The notes under the pieces are model-generated. The model saw only the letters and a list, made by a program, of their open reading frames with translations, was not told the origin of the DNA and made no database searches. DNA of 64,000 bases from Siphonodentalium dalli (lineage: Eukaryota > Mollusca > Scaphopoda > Gadilida > Siphonodentaliidae), in the NCBI GenBank assembly GCA_032622095.1, contig CP136064.1:195823948-195887947 (forward strand), given 5' to 3'. Positions 48,480 through 60,180 of this stretch are shown here, piece by piece; positions within the stretch are counted from its first letter, which is position 1; every line of letters starts with the position of its first letter. Both the position numbers and the translations under genes were made by a program.

Positions 48480-49500
48480 CTAAAACAAAAAATTTGGAGT
48501 TATGTCCCTGGCCCGCCCACATTTGACCCAGTGACCTGATTTGAACAAATCTGAACCCCAGTCACCCAAGGATCCTTCATACCAAATATGAACCAATATA
48601 GCCTGATGGTATTTGAGAAGAAGTCACTTTAAGAATACTATGGAGGGAAAGAGTTATGGCCCTGGCTTCGCAACTATTTCAAGTGAACTCATTTGAACAA
48701 ATCTGAATGTGAGTCACCTATGGAACATCCACACCAAATATGAAACCATTCGGTCTTATTGTTCTGAAGATGTTTAAAAGAATTACTATGGTGGGAAAGA
48801 GTTATGGCCCTGGCTTCGCAACTATTTGACCCAGTGACCGCATTTGAACAAATCTGAATGAGAATCACCTAGGGAACATCCACACCAAATATGAACCCAT
48901 TTGGTCTTATGGTTCCAGAGGAGAAGATGTTCAAATAATTGTTGTCGGACGGATGGACGGACAAAAGATGGACGGACGAGGAGTGATGACTATAGCTCCA
49001 CCGGAGCACGGGTAGGGTGGCTGGTTGGTAATTAAATCTCTTATCTCCGCCCCTATTTGAACAAACGTGAATCCCCATCTATGAGATCCATTCATTTGGT
49101 AATTTCAGACATTAGATTTTAAGAGTTGAACTGAACTGATTTTCCTAAAATGACCCCAAATCTGAAAAAATCTAAACCCCAGTCACCGAAGGAGCATCCA
49201 TACCAAACATAATCTAAATAGTCCAGATGGTTCTTGAGAAGAAATTGTTTTAAGAATTACTATGGAAGGAAAGAGTTATGGCCCTGACTTCTCACCTATT
49301 TGACCTGATGAACTCATTTGAACAAATCTGAATGTGAGTCACCTGGGGGACATCCACACCTAAATATATAAACCCATTTGGTCTTTAATATGTATCTGGA
49401 GAAGAAAACAATTGATGGACGGATAGAGACATAATGACAGATGGATGGATGGGAGAACAGTCTGACATAGAGACTGACAAATTCAATCCAATATACCCCC
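48480..49500 (+). repeat. GGAC-tailed tandem repeat (GAGTTATGGCCCTGG family), copy 1
   Basis: About 155 bp units carry AAGAGTTATGGCCCTGGCTT, CATTTGAACAAATCTGAA and ACATCCACACCAAATATG. They end in a (GGAC) stretch at 48948-48978 and GATGACTATAGCTCCACCGG, the left half of the terminal hairpin seen complete at 52.2 kb. Another unit run follows at 49.1-49.48 kb, ending in GATGGACGGATAGAG. Confidence 0.75.
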
Positions 49501-49581
49501 CCCCCAAGTTTTCTTTGCAAAATCAGGGTATAATGAGTTCAACTGGATACTGGTGGTTAAGAACATAATATTCGAACAGAC

Positions 49582-51180
49582 AAGCCTGAACAAATTGTCT
49601 GACATTTGCAGAATGAGGTCCCCAAAGGGTGAATTTAATGACACAATCCTGCAATGCGGGCTAGCATCACCAAATTCACCCTCTGGGGACCTCATTCTGT
49701 GTAGGCCTCAACTGCTATGGGAGACATAGCATTAGATTGAAGTTCTCCAGTTAAAGTTGGTGATGTGCACCCATTGGACACCTCAATTATGCATTTTATA
49801 TTCACAAATTATGGGATAATGAAACTAAACAGAAGGGCTAAAGTAAGTAAAAATGTCAATTTAAGTGCCTATATACTTCCCAGAAGATGAGGCCTAAGCA
49901 GAATGAGGACCCTGGCTAGTGTATTTGGTGATGCTAGACTGCTGTGCAGGGTAGCATAACTAAATTCACCCTCTGGGGACCTCATTCTGCAAATGCCAGA
50001 TAGAAGACAAATTTAATCCAATATATACCCCCCCCCCATTTTTCTTTGAATATTGGTCGTATGATTTCATCTGGATAAGTGGTGATTAAAACAATAATAT
50101 GAAATGGCCAAACCTGAATTTAGTATGTCTGACATTTGCAGAATTAGGTCCCAAAAATGTGGATTTAATGACAATATTCTGTAAGGCAGGCTAGCATCAC
50201 AAAATTCATCCTCAATCTGATTAGGCCAAGGAACAGATTGAAGTCCTAAAGTTGAAGTTGGTGATACACACCCATTGAGCACCTTAATTATGCATTTTAT
50301 CTTCTGCAAATTAGGGGGACATTGAAACTGAACAGGTGGAAAAAAGTGACTAAATCAATGAAGTCCTACAGTTGAAGTTGGTGATACATACCCATTGAGC
50401 ACCTCAATTATGCATTTTATCTTCTGCAAATTAGGGGGACATTGAAACTGAACAGGTGGAAAAAGTGACTAAATCAAACTGTCAATTTGATACTTAGGAT
50501 ACTTCCCAGAAGATGAGGACTAAGCAGAATTAGGTCCCTGGCGGGTGTATTTGGTGATGCTAGCATGTTGTATGGGGTAGCAACACTAAATTCACCATCT
50601 GGGGACCTCACTATGTAAATGTCAGACACACTATTTCCAGACTTGAAGAAATCAAAGCCATTCACAGTATCATTGAATGTCAGTCATCACCTAACATTGA
50701 ATGGAAGCACCAGTTTGTTGTTAAATTGCTACAGATATGTTTAGATTAGAATAATACATGTCATCTGGCCAGTTTATATAATTAATGACCTGTACCTTTA
50801 CAGATATATATGCCTCTGTGGTGAGAAGAGGTATTAAATTGAGAGGTGATATGGCTTGGAAGGGATGTTGGTTGATGGCAGGGTTGGGCCTGGGCCATGT
50901 GGGAGGTGGTGGGTGGGGGGTGGAATGTTTCCATAATTTCATTAAAGAGTAAAGTTTCATAACTCTGCAGATGTTATATATAATGGTGTCACTTTTTTTC
51001 AAATTTTAAAACATGTTTAAAAAAAATTGTCCCAGAAGATGAGGCCTAAGCAGAATAAGGTAATTGAGGGTGTATTTGGTGATGCTAGCCTGCTGTATGG
51101 GGTAGCAACACTAAATTAACCATCTGGGGACTTCATTCTGCAAATGTCAGACACACTTTGTCCAGGCTTGGAGAAATGAA
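49582..51180. repeat. nest of five related palindromes of about 90 bp
   Basis: Each begins like GCAGAATGAGGTCCC and ends GGGGACCTCATTCTGC, with TTTGGTGATGCTAGC and CTAAATTCACC inside. Positions are 49609-49700, 49898-49990, 50139-50220 (right half decayed), 50524-50616 and 51050-51141. The outer flanks CAAGCCTGAACAAATTGTCT (49582) and the complement of TTTGTCCAGGCTTGG (about 51160-51174) make the whole block a larger inverted structure. A 120 bp direct duplication sits at 50251 and 50371 (GTTGAAGTTGGTGATAC). No coding is seen. Confidence 0.75.
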
Positions 51181-51379
51181 CAATGGACTATTCATTGTAG
51201 ACTCTGGTAGAATAGTTGTTTAGCTAATGTCATGTCGTGTAATGACAGATGGTAAACTGGTCTGTAGCAAGCAGTCTGAAGCAAAAGTTTTGGTTGACCA
51301 CACTATGATAAATTGGCTTTTTCAATAATACAGGCTTCAGTGTTCTCTTAAAAATTAATAATGCATAGCAAAGAGGTCT

Positions 51380-52240
51380 GAATTATAAAGGGCCATAACT
51401 CTGTTAAAATATATCGGATCAAACCCATATTTTAACTTGATCTGTATATAAGTGTCAAAAATTCATATACCAAATTTGGTGTTGATCAGATGAAAAATGT
51501 TTGAGTAATCCTGTCTTGGATGAATTCTATATCAAAACAAGAGTGGAAGGGGTTAAATAAACAATACCAAAATCCATACAGATGAAGAACATGCTAAGAA
51601 AAATCTAGGTAAGAAAATGAGGCTGTGATGTGTCCTAAACAAAAATTAAAGGTCAAAATGCAAAAATTAGATTTTTTGTTTTTAAAGTTATGTCCCTGGC
51701 TCTGCCCCTATTTGACCCAGTGACCTCATTTGAACAAATCTGAACCCCAGTCACCCAAGGTATCTATGTACCAAATATAAGCTAAATCGGCCAAATATTT
51801 TTTTAGAAGAAGTCATTGTAAGAATTACTATGAGTTATGGCCCTGGTTTCTCAACTAATTGACCGGGTGACCTCATTTGAACAAATCTGAACACCAGAGA
51901 CCCAAGGATCCTCCATACCAAATATTAGCTAAATCGGCCCAATGGTTCTGAACAAGAAGTCGTTGTAAGTATTACTATGGAGGAATAGAGTTATGGCCCT
52001 GGCTTCGCAACTATTTGACCCAGTGACCTCATTTGAACAAATCTGAATGAGAGTCACCTAGGGAACATCCACACCAAATATGAACCAATACGGTATGATG
52101 GTTTCAGAGGAGAAGATGTTTTTTAAAAAGTTTGACGGACGGACGGACAGACGGACAGACGGACGGACGGACGGACGGACGACGGACGAGGAGTGATGAC
52201 TATAGCTCCACCGGAGACTTTGTCTCAGGTGAGCTAATAA
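51380..52240 (+). repeat. GGAC-tailed tandem repeat, copy 2, with terminal hairpin
   Basis: Units again carry GAGTTATGGCCCTGG and TTTGAACAAATCTGAA. The array ends in (GGAC)n at 52134-52187, then TAGCTCCACCGGAGAC pairing with GTCTCAGGTGAGCTA (52202-52236) across a short T loop. A microsatellite plus self-complementary AGCTC...GAGCT tip is a style I associate with molluscan repeats. I do not know its superfamily. Confidence 0.75.
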
Positions 52241-52580
52241 AAGCTCGGACAAAATTATGCATTTTGCAAAACATTTCTAAGTCGAAAAAGGGGAATAACT
52301 CCACAAAACAAGTCGGACAGACATCATAATTGCAGGTGCACAGGTTCTCATGGTACTAAATATCAGTGCAAAGATTAAAAAACATTGACCTAAAAATGTA
52401 GAAATAAAAGCTCGGACAAAATTATACATGTTGCACAAATTTTCTAAGTCGAAAAAGGGGGAATAACTCCACCAAAAAAAGTCCGACAGACGTCATAACC
52501 GCAGATGCACAGGTTCCCATGGTGGTTGATGTCTGTGCCAAGTTTCACGGAAATTGATCCAAAAACGACTGAGAAAAATT
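52241..52580 (+). repeat. 168-bp tandem repeat (AAGCTCGGACAAAATTATRC family)
   Basis: AAGCTCGGACAAAATTATGC near 52241 and AAGCTCGGACAAAATTATAC near 52409 each lead into CTAAGTCGAAAAAGGGG and AATAACTCCAC. It belongs to the GTCGAAAAAGGG family at 12.3 and 33.6 kb and follows the GGAC hairpin directly. Confidence 0.75.
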
Positions 52581-52699
52581 CCGGACAAATTTGTGTCCAC
52601 GTACTGGCCAAAGTATACTTGTGGGGTGACTGCACATACCCATGAATACTTGTGGGGTGCGATCTTTTGTTTGAGTAAATTGTGGGGTGCAACCCACAA

Positions 52700-53097
52700 C
52701 TGACGATTTTTTAAAGAGCGTATTTTTAAAGCTGGATGGATCCAATAGGGTAGCCACTCAGTGAAATATAGATCGCTTTGAGAATATATACATCTAATAA
52801 TATTCGTTTTTGAATTTTGCCCGGTATTGAAATGGGTCGATACATACTTGAACCTTACTGCGGCCGTTATATATGTCACAGCATGACGCATTGAAGTCAT
52901 ACAAAATACAACTTCGAACACGATGTTTGGGTCCCAAACAAAACATCCATGTGCCCGGCATGAAACAGAAAGAGCGTTCCGTGTCAGTCTATTCCTAATA
53001 TGGTAGAGATAAAGAGCGTTTTTTCGAAACAAGACGAATGCAGCTGGCAAATAGCGTTAGCCATTGGCAGTATTTTTCAGAGCATATATATGAAGAC
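52700..53097 (+). repeat. ATAAAGAGCG doublet element, copy 8 (42 bp spacing)
   Basis: A lone TTAAAGAGCG lies at 52711-52720. AGAAAGAGCG at 52967-52976 and ATAAAGAGCG at 53009-53018 are 42 bp apart, with the linker CTATTCCTAATATGGTAGAG. GCAGCTGG and AGTATTTTTCAGAGCATATA follow. The next transposon inserted exactly at the end of this block. Confidence 0.7.
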
Positions 53098-56000
53098 CAC
53101 TGTGTAGGAACTGTTACATCGGAAGTCGTTCTATCGCCGGTTTTTGTGATGGTTCTTGACTGATTTGTTACGGTTCCTTGTGATTTAAAAAAATGAACAA
53201 AGGCTGCAGAAGTGCCGTATTATCGAAGCCTAAACTCCAGACCACAATTAACTCGGAATTAGCGAGTTAACGCGTAAATATCAACATGTTATCACTGAAA
53301 ATCAAGCCACGTAAACGCAATTCCTTTGTTTTTGGAGGCGTATAAAATATGAAACGCATTCTGAACACGAACACTGAGTGTAAAGTATACCCATGTTATT
53401 CTTCTGTAAATAGCTGAGAAAATATCCCGATAGCAGTTGATAATTTGGAACAGTAGCCTCGTAATCAACACGTGTGCTTGTTACGGTTCTATTTCAAACC
53501 AATCATGGCTGTGACGGTTCTATACATAAGATTTATTCGAACGATTTCTGCACTTTGGTCCGAATATTGTCTTGTGTATCTGACATTTTAAACCAGATAA
53601 TGACTGTAGCTTATGCCATTTACATAATACAACAGGTATATTAAGAAATAATAAAATAAAAACAATACTAATAGTAAGTGACATTGATTGGCAGAAACCA
53701 AATATTGAAAGTCCCGATGGGTATAATATCATAATCGTGCCTGCCTATATAAATAACCAATGGTAATAGAAATATACTCTCATGAGATTATGAGATGTTA
53801 TTCATTTAATTAATACAGGGCCATGATTGAAAGATCCAGGTGGGACCATGTTTCGATACCAGCACCAACAGATTTCTTCCTCAAAAATCCAGCCTAAGGG
53901 ACATTTACGCATGTTTGTCGCCCAGACATGAACATATCTTCATACCTTACACTAGATTGGTTGGAAATTTCACACCAACAATATGTTGAAATTGTTCCCT
54001 TAGTTTGATTTTACAACAATGACTGAGTAAAGTCCCTCCTTATGTGTACATATACACATTGTAATAATAATAATGTGTTTGTTTAAAGCGTAATTGTCCG
54101 TCGCGCTCATTTAAAATAATATTACATGTAGCAATATTTAATTGCTATCTAATCATCGGGGCCGACTTCTCTCAGGTCGACTTCATATGGGGTCGACTTC
54201 ACATGGGCCCGACTTCGCTTGTACTCTTTTGACCAACAGTCACGTGATTTTGTAAAACTTCCATTGGCTGATTGGGTTACTTTTAAAGGTTTAGTATTGG
54301 TACCCGTATTTACATTCCGGAATATCACTGAGGATGCGTGACTACTCATGCCCAAGACCAGTTGCCCCGGGGGTGATATTGAATGTTCGGTGCTATAGCT
54401 ATAGTAAGTCAAATGGGTGGTAATTTTTGCTTTCACTTCATCCAATTTTTATTGTATTTAATATTACAAAAGATAGCCTTCACTAGTATAAAACAGGTAT
54501 TCCCTCTTATATACAGGCGAGTGAATTTTTTGGTGATTGGTTGTAATCAGATATCTCTTAACAGGAAGATGAGTGGCATGGCTGCACTGTCTTGATGCTT
54601 AGAAGTTAGAACAAGCCCTGAGTGATTGCCGGTCAGCTTATCGTGAACAACAAGTACAATTTTTTTCCGCAACTCAAAAAAAAAATCCTGCCAGTCTTTT
54701 TGACTGTTGGCAATGAGTTTTTCTTAACCCACCTTAGAATAATAGAAATAATGCAATTCTAAAATGTTAAGCTGACTGCAGGCGGTTATCGTGTTGTATT
54801 TTGTTGTAAATGGGTGTCAGTCCCAGCTGTCAGTGCAAGGTAAATGCAAACATAAATTTCGTAACGACAATTTTTTAAACAAAGACTGTCTTAATATCTT
54901 ATATTAAACCAAGCTAATCAAATATACACGCATGTAATAAAATACAAACTTCATGATGATCCGACCAAAGGTACGACATGTAGCCCGTGCCAAAGGAATT
55001 AGTCATGCAAAGAGTAAAATCCAAGATGGCTGCTGGCGGCCATGTTTTTTGGCCGAATGACCCCAAAATGACTGGTTCCCATCTATATGTCAATATTAAC
55101 ATAAATGACAAATTTCATGATGATCAGACAAACAGTATAGCCTGTAGCCCATACTAATGGATTGAATTTTGAAATCCAAGATGGCCGCTAGCAGCCATGT
55201 TTTTTTTGCCGAATGACCACAAAATGACTCGTTCCTATTTACATGTCAATGTTAACATTCATGACAAATAGTATGCACATAAATTCATATACATGAATTT
55301 TCCCCCGCAAATCACTGCGCAAATCTCTGTTTTAGTGTTAAAAGTGGGTGGGTCCCAACAAGGGTCGAAAGGAAAAAATCAGCATACGTGCCTGAATTTT
55401 TTTTACGACCCCCCCCCCCCCCACCTGCCTAACCTATATAATCAGCATCCAACAAGCGGATGCCCAACATAAACTTCATAAATTGCGTAATCAGAACAAT
55501 GTATGGGTGTCAACGAACTTTTAATGTCTTATTTTTTGGCTTTTTGCTGATTAAAATGCGTCAACGAAAATAGACAACATAAAATACAAGACATATATCC
55601 CGTCTACGCTCACGCTTTCCGAAGTCCAGCGCTATGAAATTCCACTATAGTGGACCGGCTATTGACTCATGGCAATGTTGGGCCTGCAAAACGCGTTATT
55701 TTTCAAACTAGCTGGCCACTTGATGAATTTTGATAGGCGTAACACAGGTTATTGAATAAGCATATGAAGGCAGTGTAATTCATAGAAATTGATGACAAGT
55801 GGTGCAAATTTCAACTTAATGCATATTTTGTTGTGTTTATCTTTGGTTAATTTCACGACATGGTCAGTTTGAACCATTATCCTGCCAAATATTAGCCATC
55901 GTATTACCCGTATACAACCGATTAAATGGGGAGAGAACAAACACGATCTGGAGAGAACCCAAACAAATATAAAAATTCGCGGTTTTCGTCGTTGTTATGA

Positions 56001-56227
56001 CTCGCACAATGGAATTTTCGTTGTTATTAAGCTCGTTGTGGCCACCGATCGTGAAGGGAATGGAAAATTAATATAATTATCAGCTAGATGGATCCAAAAT
56101 TGCATTTTAACTGTCAAAAAGTCGCGAAAATGTATAATTTCGATCATAAGGAACCGTCACAAATCAGTCAAGAACCATCACAAACCGGCGATAGAACGAC
56201 TTCCGATGTAACAGTTCCTACACAGTG
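53098..56227. mobile_element. 3130-bp DNA element with about 85-bp TIRs and 8-bp target duplication
   Basis: The left end CACTGTGTAGGAACTGTTAC is matched by the complement at 56227. Pairing runs about 83-85 bp with a 2 bp indel in the CCGGTTTTTGTG segment and two substitutions. The flanks are ATGAAGAC at 53090-53097 and ATGAAGAC at 56228-56235, a perfect 8 bp duplication. Eight-bp duplications are known for hAT, P and a few other superfamilies. Subterminal GTTACGGTTC/GTGACGGTTC repeats (53175, 53483, 53511) look like transposase-binding sites. No transposase reading frame is recognisable, so it is non-autonomous or heavily decayed. Confidence 0.8.
54946..55280 (+). repeat. 164-bp tandem duplication inside the 3.1-kb element
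   Basis: CTTCATGATGATCCGAC near 54949 and TTTCATGATGATCAGAC near 55113 start two units. Each holds ATCCAAGATGGC, GGCCATGTTTTTT-like and CGAATGACC-CAAAATGACT blocks. Confidence 0.8.
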
Positions 56228-56235
56228 ATGAAGAC

Positions 56236-57494
56236 GGTATATCAATATTTCGTGCATTTATCAACCTATATTATACCTCCTTCCAAATTAGGTATAGACA
56301 TAATTTGCAAGCTCTTGAGCATGAGCCATGTCAGTTGAAGTAGTGAAATCAGCACGTATGCCTTTTATAAAGATATATTCAGCGTCCCAGAAATGCAGTT
56401 GGATCTTTGTGGTCAGACGTACGTTTTGCCAATATTTCCTGGCATTTCAAAATGGATTTTCTCAAAATCTGTTAGAAACTTCTATGTGAAATTTGGTACA
56501 AGCGCTTTTTGTGACACCGTATATATTTAAGAACAATCGACCCATTGGATATTATAACCACATTTACTTTACTTTTATGGCATAAAAATAATAAACACGT
56601 CACTGTTTTCCGGTACCAAGGACTTCTATATAACATATTTCTCAAAAGTGCAGTCCATATATCCATGATATCATAATATAACTGAAGATCACGAGAGGAG
56701 ACTTAATTTTTCTTGATTTGTGAAATTTAATGATTCCAGTTGATTTGTTCCCTGCTTGAGTGAGCTACACTGCATATCAACATTGGGTTGGAATATTTGT
56801 GACTGCTTTATTCTTCATTATAATATATGGGGATGAGATGCAAAATTATGCAATTAAAGATTTAACTCAACATTTAATTTGAAGGATTTTGCCACTTTTT
56901 GTCCTATATTTCTAAAAGTGTTCTCCCACCACGGTCTTGTCATATAGGTCGCTATTGGGGGGTAGTAGCCCTGTGTAATGGAAATTCTGATGCGACCGGA
57001 AGGACCACTTGGTGACAACGGGCATTCATCGCGGAATAGCACGAGTGCTGCCGCGAGTGAAACACATGATAGCGCAGTGGTGCATCAGGTCCATGTAGAC
57101 AGGTATTTTTTCGGGTAAAGGTGTCATAATCATGTATTTTACTAGCACTCTGAGACAAATGACCCCCACATAGCAGCCGTATTAAAATTGTCAGAACAAT
57201 AGAACATACAATAAAATCCCCACCACAGTATCACTACAGCGTGGCACAAAATTAATTTTTCTCAACACATGTCACAAACTGTGAAGTCTGAAATTATAAC
57301 ACCTGGTCTGCAACATACAGCGATGTCTTTTAGCTCATGCATCCTTTCAAGAGTGTATGCAAAGTGTCAGCACTTCTCAGAATTGAATAGATATAACAAA
57401 AATAATTTAAAGTAATAAGCCAAGATTAGTTATTATCCATTATTTAGCCCTTCGATAACTGGATACTCGATGATGAGTAGTCATTCGTATGGAT
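56236..57494. other. unassigned sequence
   Basis: No gene or repeat is recognised. Confidence 0.4.
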
Positions 57495-57562
57495 ATTAAG
57501 ATAATAAGTTCAACAGACATCCTTAGGCTACGTGTTTGTTGAACTTATTATCTGAACATCCC
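57488..57562. repeat. 35-bp-stem hairpin
   Basis: TATGGATATTAAGATAATAA continuing GTTCAACAGACA pairs with TGTTTGTTGAACTTATTATC continuing TGAACATCCCTAT across a loop of about 13 bases. The stem has only a few mismatches. It is short enough to be a microRNA-type precursor but could equally be a tiny MITE. Confidence 0.6.
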
Positions 57563-58330
57563 TATGGTAATTCATGGAGCAATCTCGGAGGAGGTGGATG
57601 TTTTATCTGCCTGCATGTCCCGCTCACATTATCTGAACATTCACACAAATGAAGAATAGATCATTCCAATGTATATAATTAGAACTTAATGGGGAATCCA
57701 TTCAATAAAGAATGGGTTATCAACTCAATTTCACAAAATGTTTTTCGACCCCGAGGGACCCACCACCCCATTTGTGCAAAAAAAAAAAAAATCTCCAATT
57801 TCTTTGGACCCCCCCCCCCCCTTTCTCATGTTTTTATCAAAATTTCAGAGTTTTTTTTTAGCCGTTAGAATTTCAATATCTGTGTTAACTGCCTTTCAAT
57901 CCCATTCCACTATCCTTTTTTGGTGCTGTGTACCATTAAGACTCAAGCAATAACATGCTTAATTGGTAAACACAGATCAGAAAAACGAAAAATAAACTGT
58001 ATTTCCAGGTGTTTCCTGGTGTTTTCAGCATCTAACAACAATAATAAAGCATTGTGTAGGTACACTACATGTCACAAATCGTGCTAGACCCCATTATAGC
58101 GTTAATATATCGAGTGTGTTGTGTCTGACAGAGAACACTGGCCAGTGTAAAGAGTGGTAAACAGGTCAGGGGTTCCACAATTATTTGTGCATGACCAAAG
58201 AACTCTTTAGTCTTATCCACCGGGGTGGGGTGGGGTGGGGAGGGGAATTGTATTTGGTTAGGTATACACATAGATATATGGTTATTATACCCCCCCCCCC
58301 AGATATTAATCGCCGGGTATATAGTTGACG
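57563..58330. other. unassigned sequence with poly-C runs
   Basis: No gene is recognised. Runs of 13 and 10 C lie near 57809 and 58291. Confidence 0.4.
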
Positions 58331-58720
58331 TCTCGAGCCGTCCGTGCGTCCGTCCGTACAAACATTTTGCATTATAACTCAAGAGTCGGTTGTCATATTT
58401 TGATGCCCTATGGCATGGTGACGGACCAGAAATGGGGAACGAATACGCATAATATCACAGGTTGTGGCCATCAATGCCTACCAGAGTTATGGGCCCTGTT
58501 CGACTTTATGAAATTCAGTCCGTACAAAGTTTTTCAGTATAAGTTAAGTGTCGGTTGTCGAATTTTGATGTGGTTTGGTATGGTGATAGACCAGAATGAT
58601 AGGGGAAGGATGTATGCACATATTACTGCATATCACAGGTTTCGCATGTCAATGCATACCATAGTGACTGTTGCCGGCCTTGTTCCATCCGTAAACACAT
58701 TTTTCATTATTATAACTCAA
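58331..58720 (+). repeat. about 166-bp tandem repeat with CGTCC head
   Basis: CGTCCGTCCGTACAAAC near 58349 and CAGTCCGTACAAAG near 58516 start units carrying AGTCGGTTGTC-TATTTTGATG and GGTGA-AGACCAGAA blocks. The CGTCC head is the complement of the GGAC tails elsewhere, so this may be a related element in the opposite orientation. Confidence 0.6.
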
Positions 58721-60176
58721 CCAGGGTAATAAATTAATTTTGTTACTAAATATTTCTTCCGTTGATCATAAGTTTCCTGAACGCTATTACGGTGGTCCAC
58801 TGTGAAGTGGGCCGGGGTCCTGTGAAATCCAGAATGTTTCTAAATCTGAGGCTAAAGAGTCACTATAGCTGCCATATAGCCCTATACCAAACAAGCTCGG
58901 TACTAACATGCTTACAAACAACATTACATGATCAGTACTTGTGTATGTATATATATATAAATTGTTTGAAAAAAACCATTTTTGAACAAATTTACAAGCA
59001 CAATTATTTCGGCCTCTGGAATACCCACCCACCCCGGCCCTATATACGGAATTTGTTTGCAGACCCCCCCCCCCCTGTATAAAAGGTTTAAATTTATGCC
59101 AATTGCAGTATTTTATACATTTTCTCCATTGCTTTAAACATAGTTTCTCGCCAATAAAACAAACAATTGAACTGTCGCTAGGTCACTAAATGGAATACAC
59201 TGAGTGCTGGGACTGTTGGGGGGGGGCATATTTAGAGTGTACCGATTGTATGGTTATTCCAGTTCCTTCAATCAATTTTATTCCCGGAAAATTCTATATT
59301 TTTAGCGTTTTGATACTTGTGATGTCGCATGGAAATTAATAGACTGTTCATTCTGAATTGATAAGGCCAGTTTTGATTCACCTAATATAACCTAATACTT
59401 CATAAACATGCATCATGCTATACATATAGTTTGAGTACATGCTTAATTGCTACTAACCAAATACACAAGAAAGATCTAATCAAGCGAATGGTATCCTAGC
59501 TCTCCGTATATGCAATGTGTACTTCAAGTTTTTGAAACATTTCTCTATTTTATAACTAAAGTTTATATTATGAATCTGTGTAATATGCATAGCCATCAGC
59601 TGTAGGGCAATTCCATGTTGGAGAGAAAACAATGCTAAATTTTTAAAAGAATTGTTCTTTTTTCTGACATTGTCCATTTTGAAGACATTATATAAAAGGT
59701 TAGAAAAATATGGATTTTGTTATCACTAAAACCATTTTACGCGCCTTTTCACATCCTTGAACATTGGGTATATAATTGTAGAAAAAAACAGATTTTTAGT
59801 ATACTTTTCAAGATTGTTTATGAACTCATATCAAACACTATCAAATTAAACCATGCATGTCTCATTATGAAGCGCGGGGAATCACAAATAAAATAATACC
59901 AATTTTGGGAGGTAACTCCTGTCATTCAGGGTAAAATATTCCAATTAGTTCTCACCTTGTTGAATGGTACGTCTTGTACCAAAATGGTGAATGAAAAATT
60001 GTTTTATATAGCTCAAAGTTTGACCCACATGATCTCCTGACTGTGGTATCCACTGATGAGCACATTTTGACCTCAACATCCGAGCATATATGTCTGCAAA
60101 TATCCATGTCATCATGGCGATAGCAAATCATATAGTACATCGTCGATCTTCGTTGTGCCATACTTCGTCAACTCTC
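58721..60176. other. unassigned sequence
   Basis: No gene is recognised. A 13-base C run (about 59064) and a 10-base G run (about 59218) are present. Confidence 0.4.
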
Positions 60177-60180
60177 TTAA

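Noticed and set aside
52493-53050. 185-codon minus-strand frame
   Set aside because: It spans the end of a tandem repeat and an ATAAAGAGCG doublet. No recognisable domain, so it is likely chance.
53098-53104. CACTGTG end as a RAG/Transib recombination signal
   Set aside because: The heptamer resembles it, but the target duplication is 8 bp rather than 5 bp, no spacer-nonamer is seen and no RAG1-like protein is present.
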